The notes under the pieces are model-generated. The model worked only from the letters and a program-made list of their open reading frames with translations. It was not told the DNA's origin and did no database searches. Position numbers and translations under genes: made by a program. A stretch of 14,611 nt of DNA, from the NCBI GenBank assembly GCA_009885415.1, contig VFKU01000885.1, forward strand, positions 1 to 14,611, given 5' to 3'. Shown piece by piece: positions 1 through 5,503 of this stretch. The stretch comes from Rhodothermota bacterium (GTDB lineage Bacteria; Hydrogenedentota; Hydrogenedentia; Hydrogenedentales; GCA-2746185). Positions within the stretch are counted from its first letter, which is position 1, and each line of letters begins with the position of its first letter.

Positions 1-78
1 CTCAAAGGCAAGGGTTTTGTTTTCACGAACCCCAACGCCTCCAGCACCTGCGGCTGCGGCGAGTCGTTTAGCGTGTAG
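1..78 (+). CDS. A-type iron-sulfur carrier protein, C-terminal end (partial)
   Basis: Frame 1 from the first base encodes 25 residues and then TAG at 76-78; the 5' part lies outside the window. The tail reads KGFVFTNPNASSTCGCGESF and then SV. This is the conserved end of the HesB/IscA/ErpA/SufA family, where the C-x-C pair (here CGC at residues 17-19 of the fragment) joins an upstream cysteine to bind Fe or an Fe-S cluster. Proteins of this family hand Fe-S clusters to apo-enzymes in the cytoplasm. IscA, ErpA and SufA cannot be told apart from this tail, so no symbol is given. A YgfZ/IBA57 homologue, the known partner class of such carriers, lies about 2 kb downstream on the same strand. Confidence 0.9.
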   Translation, partial: LKGKGFVFTNPNASSTCGCGESFSV

Positions 79-131
79 CGCGTCAGTATTCGGAACCGGT
101 TCGGTGCCATCGTGTTGGGGGGATACGATCA

Positions 132-596
132 GTGAGCCAACAGAAAAGAAAGTCCGATCAGGTAGTTCCGTTCCCCATTCTCTGGGGCTTTCTGCTAATT
201 CTAATCTGCATTCCCATCATAATTGTGTTGCGCGAGGCGTTGGGTTACGACCCGCGATCACCAAAAGTTTACGCCCTGATAATGTCACCTATTGCTATTG
301 TGATGCCCTTTGTAATTCGGCCTTGGTATTCCAACCGCTTCAACGAGACTGGTTTTGGTGGAGTGACATTTTCCGGTATGCGGTGCTTCATCAATTGGAC
401 GGAAATCGCGACGGTTCAAACGGTCAGGCCGATTTTATATCTCGGGGTGCCGCACATACGAATAGAATCACGTGATCGTAAGCAAGCAATATTGATCCTA
501 AGAGCCATGACGAACAGGCCTGCCTTTCAAATTGCGCTCGGACAATTCGCCCCTGACGGAAATCCCATGCGAAGCCTTTTGACTACTCAGGCTTGA
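132..596 (+). CDS. Small membrane protein with PH-like C-terminal domain, function unknown
   Basis: A 154-residue protein starting at GTG, preceded by the purine run GGGGGGA at about 117-123. Two hydrophobic segments are visible, at roughly residues 13-36 (ILWGFLLILICIPIIIVL) and 47-66. A soluble C-terminal half of about 85 residues follows. Its pattern of a G-rich strand, then FINWTEIATVQTV, then short strands and a final helix resembles bacterial PH-like (DUF304/bPH-type) domains on the cytoplasmic face of membrane proteins. No catalytic motif is seen. GC is about 47% by hand count over 181-300, clearly lower than the flanking genes, which may mean recent acquisition or weak codon selection. 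It starts 53 nt after the Fe-S carrier gene and converges on the SDR gene. The coding call is good; the function is unknown. Confidence 0.7.
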   Translation: MSQQKRKSDQVVPFPILWGFLLILICIPIIIVLREALGYDPRSPKVYALIMSPIAIVMPFVIRPWYSNRFNETGFGGVTFSGMRCFINWTEIATVQTVRPILYLGVPHIRIESRDRKQAILILRAMTNRPAFQIALGQFAPDGNPMRSLLTTQA

Positions 597-688
597 TTAC
601 AGAGTTCAGCCTGTCCGTGTTCTCGATAGATCCGGACAATCTGGCGGAGGTTTTTTCGGTCAATCTGCGCGTCGCTGTGGTGCTCCGG
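597..688. other. Short convergent intergenic region
   Basis: 92 nt between the 3' ends of two convergent genes. The only structure seen is a weak inverted repeat, TGTCCG ... CGGACA, with a 15-nt loop, followed further on by GGTTTTTTCGG. No convincing terminator can be assigned. Confidence 0.4.
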
Positions 689-1489
689 CTATGAATACAT
701 CTTTCGCGTGTTCTGCCCCATGATCCGCACTGCGAGTTTCCTCGGTAACACGCGGCGCAAGAAAAAACTCGCCAGCCGGTTTGCGCGTCCGGTGATCAGC
801 AGCGGGCCGCGGCCCAGGTAATCGAGCGCTTCGCGCGCGACTTGTTCCGGCGTTTGCACTGGGACCATCGCGGAGTCCCCCGCCGAGGGCGCGCTGTTTC
901 TATAATTGGGGGTGCTTGTTGCACCGGCGCAGCACACGAGTGCGTCGACGCCTGAGCCTCGCAGCTCGTCCCAGAGGCCCTCGCCGAGCACCAAATTAAA
1001 TGCCTTCGTCGCGGCGTAATTGCTGACCAGCGCCGTGCCCTGGAAGCCCGCGAGCGACGACATCAGCACAAGCCCGCCGCGGCCCCGCGCGCGCAACCGC
1101 CCGCCGATCGCGTGGGCCAGCACCAGCGGCCCGCGCACGTTCACATCAATTTCCTTGAGATGGTCCTCGACGCTCGTCACCCAGAAGGGCCCGATGAACG
1201 ACTGCCCAGCGTTGTACACGAGCAGGCCCACATCCAGCGCACGTGTTTCCACGACGACCTGATCGAGACCCGCGCGCTCGGACAAATCCGCCGCGATCGC
1301 TCGCGTCTCGACGCCCGCTTTGCGCGCGATGTCCTCCGCGAGCCCGCGCACGACGGCCTCACGCCGCGCCACGAGCGCGACATTCACGCCGCGCGCAGCG
1401 AGCTCCCGCGCGAAGGCCTCGCCGAGTCCCTCGGACGCACCGGCGACGAGCGCCCACGGGCCGTACTTCTCTCGAAACGAATCCGCCAC
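689..1489 (-). CDS. Short-chain dehydrogenase/reductase (SDR), classical type
   Basis: A 266-residue NAD(P)(H)-dependent oxidoreductase with a Rossmann fold. The nucleotide-binding loop is AGASEGLGEA (residues 16-25), with Ala in place of the usual first Thr. The NAG motif is at 93-95, and the catalytic set is N117, S145, Y158 and K162 (YAATK). R42/R43 after the second strand suggest NADPH preference, which is an inference. The C-terminal part is basic with a hydrophobic stretch (ASFFLRRVLPRKLAVRI), as in membrane-associated SDRs acting on lipids or steroids such as 17-beta-HSD or long-chain ketoacyl reductases. The start is GTG, 3 nt after the stop of the upstream EXPERA gene, so the two are probably co-transcribed and translationally coupled. 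The substrate cannot be read from sequence. Confidence 0.9.
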   Translation of the reverse strand: MADSFREKYGPWALVAGASEGLGEAFARELAARGVNVALVARREAVVRGLAEDIARKAGVETRAIAADLSERAGLDQVVVETRALDVGLLVYNAGQSFIGPFWVTSVEDHLKEIDVNVRGPLVLAHAIGGRLRARGRGGLVLMSSLAGFQGTALVSNYAATKAFNLVLGEGLWDELRGSGVDALVCCAGATSTPNYRNSAPSAGDSAMVPVQTPEQVAREALDYLGRGPLLITGRANRLASFFLRRVLPRKLAVRIMGQNTRKMYS

Positions 1490-1492
1490 GCG

Positions 1493-2008
1493 CTACGCCG
1501 CTTTCGCGTCGCGCGTGAAGGGATGGTCCTTCCACATCCGCGCGATCACCAGCGCTGGAAAAAGAAACCACCACGCATTGGCAAAGGTCACGATGACGCG
1601 GTGGTTCGTCGCGTGTTCTCCCCAAAATTCCTCGCCCAGGATAATGGTCACATTCGTCATCAGCGTCGCGGCCCAGAGGAAGCACCAGTTGCGAATCCAC
1701 TCGCGGCCGCGCGTGAAAGCATACAAGGCGACGGCGTAAAACGGCCCGAAAAAAATCTGGTCGATCCAGATCGTCATCTTGTACCACACCGGCCGCGCCA
1801 TCAGCGCCGGGTCGAAACTCCGCCCCCACCAGTGCACGGCGTCAATGATGAAGGGCAGCGGCCACACGGGATACTCGAAGTGGTCGGGGTCTTTAATGAC
1901 CAACTGCTCGGTATCGACCTGATACGAGATAAAGGTCAGGTTGATGAAGAAAAATGCCAGAATTACCCAGTCGATCTTTCGTTCCTTCAACGGAATGACT
2001 TCGCGCAT
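1493..2008 (-). CDS. EXPERA-domain membrane protein, TMEM97 (sigma-2 receptor)-like
   Basis: A 171-residue four-helix membrane protein. The pattern resembles eukaryotic TMEM97 throughout: DW near the start, a first helix ending in VDTEQ (D32), SFDPALM (D66), PVWYK, IWIDQIFFGPFY (D83), LYAFTRGREWIR, then a helix with MTNVTIILGEEF and a last helix of FLFPALVIARMW. Human TMEM97 has acidic residues at the equivalent places (D29, D56, E73) and a similar length of 176 aa. EXPERA proteins include emopamil-binding protein (sterol isomerase), TMEM97 and TM6SF2, so a role with sterols, isoprenoids or other lipids is plausible but unproven. The ATG at 2008 was chosen because GGAGAGG lies 10 nt upstream; a longer in-frame start at 2128 would overlap the divergent ygfZ-like gene and adds only Arg/Gly-rich sequence. 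Confidence 0.8.
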   Translation of the reverse strand: MREVIPLKERKIDWVILAFFFINLTFISYQVDTEQLVIKDPDHFEYPVWPLPFIIDAVHWWGRSFDPALMARPVWYKMTIWIDQIFFGPFYAVALYAFTRGREWIRNWCFLWAATLMTNVTIILGEEFWGEHATNHRVIVTFANAWWFLFPALVIARMWKDHPFTRDAKAA

Positions 2009-2018
2009 GCAATCGTTT

Positions 2019-2025
2019 CCTCTCC
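2019..2025 (-). promoter_or_regulatory. Shine-Dalgarno that fixes the EXPERA gene start
   Basis: GGAGAGG on the minus strand, 10 nt before the ATG at 2008. It supports 2008 over the more upstream in-frame start. Confidence 0.6.
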
Positions 2026-2044
2026 GATGATGTCCCCGGACCGC

Positions 2045-2050
2045 AGTATA
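2045..2050 (-). promoter_or_regulatory. Candidate -10 box for the EXPERA-SDR unit
   Basis: TATACT on the minus strand, about 36 nt before the start codon and upstream of the Shine-Dalgarno. No matching -35 hexamer was found at 16-18 nt, so this is only a candidate. The 101-nt divergent gap must also hold the promoter of the gene at 2110. Confidence 0.3.
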
Positions 2051-2109
2051 ACCGCTCGCATCGCCCGGCCCGTTGCGGCCCCTTCCACGGGCGTGCGAAG
2101 ATCGCGCCG

Positions 2110-3891
2110 ATGAGCCATGACGATACAATAACGAAAGAAGTCCGCGCGGTCCGCGAGTCGCTCGGCCTGTGGCTGCGCGACGACCACACCTTCGTGCGCG
2201 TCACGGGCGCGGACGCGGCCTCGTGGCTGCATTCGCAGACGACCAACGATGTCCTTGCGCTGAAATCGGGCGAGGGCCATCACAACGCCGCGCTCGATCG
2301 CCAAGGCCGCGTTCAGGCGCACTTTACGTTGCACCGCTGGGCGGATGAATACTGGATGCTGGTCGAGCATTCGCAATGGCCGCATTTGCGGGAACATCTG
2401 GACGCGCATCTTTTCATCGAAGACGCGAAGATGGAGGAAACCGGCGGCGAACTCGATCAGCTTGTCATTCAAGGTCCGCGTACGCTTCCGCTGCTCGCGC
2501 ACGTTCTCGGCACGGACCCCGTCGCGACAAACGAACTGCTGCCGCACGCGCTGCACAGCGTCCACCCCATCGAACCCGCCGGCGTAGAAGCCCTTGCCTT
2601 CCGCGAATCGCCCACGGGCGAAGATGGGTACGTGCTCGTCCTCGAAAAAGGAAAAGGCCGCGCGCTGCTCGATGAACTCCTCGCGCGCGCACACGAACTC
2701 GGCCACGAAGCCTTGGAGATTTCGCCCGACGCGCAAGAAGTCCTCCGCATCGAAGCCGGCCTCCCCCGCTTCGGCATGGACATTGACAACACCCAAGTCA
2801 TCCCCGAGACCTCCCTCGAACGCGACTGCGTCTCCTACACCAAGGGTTGTTACCTCGGCCAGGAAGTCGTCGCGCGCCTGAAAACCTACGGCTCGCCCAA
2901 GCGCGCGCTGATGGGGCTGGTGTTTCATGGCGAGGGCAACGTCACGACGCCCTCTGAAATCGGCATGGACGGTAAAGTCATCGGGCGAATCACCTCTCAT
3001 TGTTACTCTCCTACCCTCAACGCCTACATCGCCCTAGCCTCCCTCGATCGCGACCACCGCACGCCCGGCGAATTTCTTCCCATATCGATTTCTTTTGGCT
3101 CCATCTTTTCTTTTTCCAAAGAAAAGATGGAGGTCCGGGCGCTGCCGTTTTACGAGGCGGCGTCGCGGGAGAAGCGGGCGCGGGGGCTGTACGACCGGTC
3201 GCTGGAGATTTTCCAGCGGGACCCGGACGACGTCGATCCCACCGCGATTCCCCTCTTAGAAGAGGCGCTTCTGTTGCATCCACGCTTCGAGGACGCCTAC
3301 GAGGTTTTGGGCGTGATCCTGCACCGCCAGGGCCGGACCGACGAGGCGATCGGCGTGATGCGGCAGTTGGCCGCGCTCAATCCGGACTGCCTCATGGCGC
3401 ACACGAACCTGAGCGTGTTCTATGTCGCCAAGGGCCTCATCCCCGAGGCCGAGGAGGAGAAGGCGAAGGCGGCGGTGCTGCAGATCGAGCGGGCCGGCGC
3501 CGAGCGTGCCGCGCGCGAGACCGCGGAATCCGAACGGCGGCGCATCGAAGATGAGGCGCGCGAGCGCATCCGCATGTTTCTCGAGGTACTCGAGATCGAG
3601 CCCGACGACCCGCTGGCGACCTTTGGCCTCGGCAAAGCCTACATCCAGCTCAATCAATTTCCCGAGGCGCTGCCGCACCTCACCCGCGCGACGGAAATCC
3701 AGAAGGACTACTCTGCCGCCTGGCTCGACCTCGCCAAGTGCCACGAGTTTCTCGGGCACATGGACGACGCAATCGCGACCTATCGCCAAGGCATCGCCGC
3801 CGCCGCGCGCAAGGGCGACCTCATGCCGATGCGCGAGATGGAGCGCCGGCTCAAGGCGCTTGAGGCGCCCGCGCCGACCGCCGCGTCCTGA
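2110..3891 (+). CDS. YgfZ/GcvT-type Fe-S maturation protein fused to TPR domain
   Basis: 593 residues. The N-terminal part (about 1-348) is a folate-binding YgfZ/IBA57-type domain: LWLRDDHTFVRVTGADAASW near the start, LHSQTTNDV, LRIEAGLPRFGMD, and the diagnostic KGCYLGQE (C247) motif. It ends with the LPFY tail typical of the family. YgfZ and IBA57 help A-type carriers deliver [4Fe-4S] clusters. The C-terminal part (about 350-593) is TPR-like: repeats around 378-455, a charged Glu/Arg helix at about 461-487, then further repeats at about 489-570. The frame is open throughout, so this is one polypeptide. An AT-rich 15-bp hairpin sits in frame at residues 330-341, just before LPFY, where the domain would normally have its last beta strands. 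An alternative is a once-separate TPR gene joined by read-through. Family assignment is firm; the fusion should be verified. Confidence 0.85.
   Translation: MSHDDTITKEVRAVRESLGLWLRDDHTFVRVTGADAASWLHSQTTNDVLALKSGEGHHNAALDRQGRVQAHFTLHRWADEYWMLVEHSQWPHLREHLDAHLFIEDAKMEETGGELDQLVIQGPRTLPLLAHVLGTDPVATNELLPHALHSVHPIEPAGVEALAFRESPTGEDGYVLVLEKGKGRALLDELLARAHELGHEALEISPDAQEVLRIEAGLPRFGMDIDNTQVIPETSLERDCVSYTKGCYLGQEVVARLKTYGSPKRALMGLVFHGEGNVTTPSEIGMDGKVIGRITSHCYSPTLNAYIALASLDRDHRTPGEFLPISISFGSIFSFSKEKMEVRALPFYEAASREKRARGLYDRSLEIFQRDPDDVDPTAIPLLEEALLLHPRFEDAYEVLGVILHRQGRTDEAIGVMRQLAALNPDCLMAHTNLSVFYVAKGLIPEAEEEKAKAAVLQIERAGAERAARETAESERRRIEDEARERIRMFLEVLEIEPDDPLATFGLGKAYIQLNQFPEALPHLTRATEIQKDYSAAWLDLAKCHEFLGHMDDAIATYRQGIAAAARKGDLMPMREMERRLKALEAPAPTAAS
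3099..3132. repeat. Perfect 15-bp inverted repeat inside the ygfZ-like reading frame
   Basis: Left arm CTCCATCTTTTCTTT (3099-3113), loop TTCC, right arm AAAGAAAAGATGGAG (3118-3132), with no mismatch. The surrounding 3071-3130 is 33% GC by hand count, against a clearly GC-rich gene, and encodes a Phe/Ser/Ile-rich stretch. It looks like an inserted palindromic element kept in frame. Confidence 0.8.
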
Positions 3892-4118
3892 GCCTATTTC
3901 GGCCGGGAGCGTGTGACTGGCATTGACTCTCCTATTTAATCGTTAGCGCGTTGCCCTCGAAAAGTCGAAGTTGCGAAACAAGGTAGTGTCGCGGACGTCA
4001 TAGGAATCGCCCTTCGGAGTTCCGGCTTCAGGCGGTGCGCTCGAGCGGTGCCAAACCGCGTAAACGCGAAACTCCGACCATGGCCTTTCAAGGAGGATCA
4101 GCTTTCTTGCCTTTTTAA
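3892..4118. other. Intergenic region with secondary-structure potential, no convincing gene
   Basis: About 225 nt between the TPR gene and the TetR promoter. An outer pair CGGAGTT (4015-4021)/AACTCCG (4071-4077) encloses a 10-bp palindrome CGCTCGAGCG (4039-4048), and CGCG-TAAA-CGCG lies just inside the right arm. A 60-codon open frame on the minus strand (3943-4125) has no Shine-Dalgarno and its product resembles no family I know, so it is not called as a gene. A perfect AAGGAGG (4090-4096) on the plus strand precedes no usable frame. It may be a decayed dispersed repeat. Confidence 0.4.
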
Positions 4119-4147
4119 TAGACATAGAGACGATTTTGTGCTATAAA
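4119..4147 (+). promoter_or_regulatory. Sigma-70-type promoter of the TetR-ABC operon
   Basis: -35 TAGACA (4119-4124, 5 of 6 to consensus), a spacer of exactly 17 nt, and -10 TATAAA (4142-4147, 5 of 6). Transcription would start near 4154, inside the operator palindrome and upstream of the ATG at 4175. Confidence 0.65.
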
Positions 4148-4171
4148 CAGACTGACCAGTCGGTTTATAGC
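4140..4171. promoter_or_regulatory. TetR-family operator, 32-bp imperfect palindrome
   Basis: The 32 bp from 4140 to 4171 match their own reverse complement at 28 of 32 positions. The core GACTGACCAGTC is of the kind recognised by TetR/AcrR repressors (known pattern). The -10 box lies in the left arm and the predicted start point lies in the core, so bound repressor would block transcription. Its position just before the regulator gene argues for autorepression of the whole four-gene operon. Confidence 0.75.
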
Positions 4172-4174
4172 CAG

Positions 4175-4768
4175 ATGACTACCCATCGAAGCAAAGAAGA
4201 GCGGCGCGGCCAGATTATGTCGGCCGCGATTTTGTGCTTTGCCGAGAGGGGCTATTATGAAACTTCGATGGACGATATTGTCCGCGCGGCGGGGTTGAGT
4301 AAGGGCTCTTTGTATTGGCACTTTCCGAGCAAGCGCGATCTTTTTCGGAGCCTGAACGAGACGTGGCTGGCCGAGGCCTTGGAGGGGCTGCCGGAGCGGC
4401 TCAAGGCGTGCGCTACGGCAGCAGAGAAAATTTGTGTGATTCTGGATGCGCCCCGCGACGCGGTCGCCGCGCGCCCGGAACTGGCGCGTGCGCAATTGGA
4501 GTTTCTCGCGCAGGCGGCGCGCGACCCGGAGCTGCGCGAGTGGCTTCGTCAGACCTACATTGCGCAGCGCACGTTCATTTCGCAGATCATCGAGGAAGGC
4601 ATCGCGCGCGGGGAGTTCCGCGCGCTTCCGGCGGACGCGGTGGCGCGAATGATGATGGCTTATGCCGACGGGATGTGGTTGCACCGGGAAGTGAACGAAC
4701 TCGGCGACGACATTGGCGTGTTGTTGGATGAAGTGAAGGCGACGCTCATGGCGTTGCTGAAGGTGTAG
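4175..4768 (+). CDS. TetR/AcrR-family transcriptional repressor
   Basis: 197 residues from the chosen start, a usual TetR length. The N-terminal three-helix DNA-binding domain is clear: RRGQIMSAAILCFAERGYYE, then the helix-turn-helix (about residues 30-49) with SMDDIVRAAGLSKGSLYWHF and the following PSKRDLF. The remaining helices form the ligand-binding and dimer domain, with no recognisable specificity motif. The in-frame ATG at 4136 was rejected because it lies upstream of the predicted transcription start and would make the operator coding; the ATG at 4175 follows the operator directly. Only weak Shine-Dalgarno character is seen. The stop is 3 nt before the ABC ATPase start, so it probably controls the downstream exporter and releases DNA on binding an exported compound (inference). 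Confidence 0.9.
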   Translation: MTTHRSKEERRGQIMSAAILCFAERGYYETSMDDIVRAAGLSKGSLYWHFPSKRDLFRSLNETWLAEALEGLPERLKACATAAEKICVILDAPRDAVAARPELARAQLEFLAQAARDPELREWLRQTYIAQRTFISQIIEEGIARGEFRALPADAVARMMMAYADGMWLHREVNELGDDIGVLLDEVKATLMALLKV

Positions 4769-4771
4769 CGC

Positions 4772-5503
4772 ATGGGGATCGCACAGGACATCACCCAGCA
4801 GCCAATCATCTACCGCGTGGTGGATCTTGTGAAGGAATACCGCATGGGTGAGGTGACGGTCGCGGCGCTACGCGGCATCACGCTCGACGTGCGCGAGGGC
4901 GAGTTCCTCGTCATCCTCGGTCACAGCGGCTCGGGCAAGAGCACGCTGCTCAACATTATGGGCGGGCTCGACACGCCGACTTCGGGGCAGGTGTTCTATT
5001 GCGATCAGGAACTGACGGGATACACGGAGCGGCAGCTCACCGAATACCGCCGGCACCATATCGGTTTCGTGTTTCAATTTTACAACCTGATGCCCAGCCT
5101 GACCGCGCGCGAAAACGTCGAAATGGCGACTGAAATCTCGGAACATCCGCTCGATCCCGCCGAGGCGCTGGGGTTGGTGGGCCTGCAGTCGCGCGAGGAC
5201 CACTTCCCCTCGCAACTTTCCGGCGGCGAGCAGCAGCGCGTGGCGATTGCGCGCGCGGTGGCGAAGGGTCCGCACATTCTGTTGTGCGATGAACCGACGG
5301 GCGCGCTCGACGTGGCGACCGGGAAGATCGTGCTGCAAGTGCTGGCGGATGTGAATGTGCGTACCCGCACGACGCTCGTGGTGATTACGCACAACGCGGT
5401 GATCGGCGAGTTGGCCGACCGCGTCGTGCGCATGCAGGACGGGCACGTAGTGGAGATCAAGGTAAACGCCGCGAGAAAAAACGTCGATCAGGTGGAATGG
5501 TGA
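4772..5503 (+). CDS. ABC transporter ATP-binding protein, LolD/MacB/YbbA type
   Basis: 243 residues, the typical size of a stand-alone ATPase subunit. All ABC motifs are intact: Walker A GHSGSGKST (50-58), Q-loop Q102, signature LSGGEQQR (149-156), Walker B ILLCDEP (169-175) and H-loop H207 (VVITHN). The phrases FQFYNLMPSLTARENV and DEPTGALD are characteristic of the LolD/MacB/YbbA (MacB-type, type VII) group, which powers FtsX-type permeases by mechanotransmission rather than alternating-access pumping. The gene starts 3 nt after the TetR stop and overlaps the permease start by 7 nt (ATGGTGA), so the subunits are translationally coupled. It acts at the inner membrane with the permease encoded next. 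Confidence 0.95.
   Translation: MGIAQDITQQPIIYRVVDLVKEYRMGEVTVAALRGITLDVREGEFLVILGHSGSGKSTLLNIMGGLDTPTSGQVFYCDQELTGYTERQLTEYRRHHIGFVFQFYNLMPSLTARENVEMATEISEHPLDPAEALGLVGLQSREDHFPSQLSGGEQQRVAIARAVAKGPHILLCDEPTGALDVATGKIVLQVLADVNVRTRTTLVVITHNAVIGELADRVVRMQDGHVVEIKVNAARKNVDQVEW

Noticed and set aside
602..694. 31-codon plus-strand open run after the PH-like gene, in another frame
   Set aside because: No start codon or ribosome site; reads like protein but could be chance or a remnant of a longer 3' end. Not enough to call a pseudogene.
1112..2113. 333-codon open frame on the plus strand across the SDR and EXPERA genes
   Set aside because: It is antisense to two genes with clear family motifs, is rich in Arg/His/Pro as expected of shadow frames in GC-rich DNA, and matches no family.
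1987..3000. 337-codon open frame on the minus strand across the ygfZ-like gene
   Set aside because: Antisense shadow of a gene with the KGCYLGQE motif; composition is that of a mirrored GC-rich frame.
4090..4110. Perfect AAGGAGG on the plus strand
   Set aside because: The only start candidate after it (TTG at 4107) opens a frame of three codons; likely coincidental.
3943..4125. 60-codon minus-strand open frame in the gap before tetR
   Set aside because: No Shine-Dalgarno, no recognisable domain, and it overlaps structured repeat-like DNA and the tetR promoter.
4136..4174. Upstream in-frame ATG for the TetR gene, adding 13 residues
   Set aside because: It lies upstream of the predicted transcription start and would place the operator inside the coding region.
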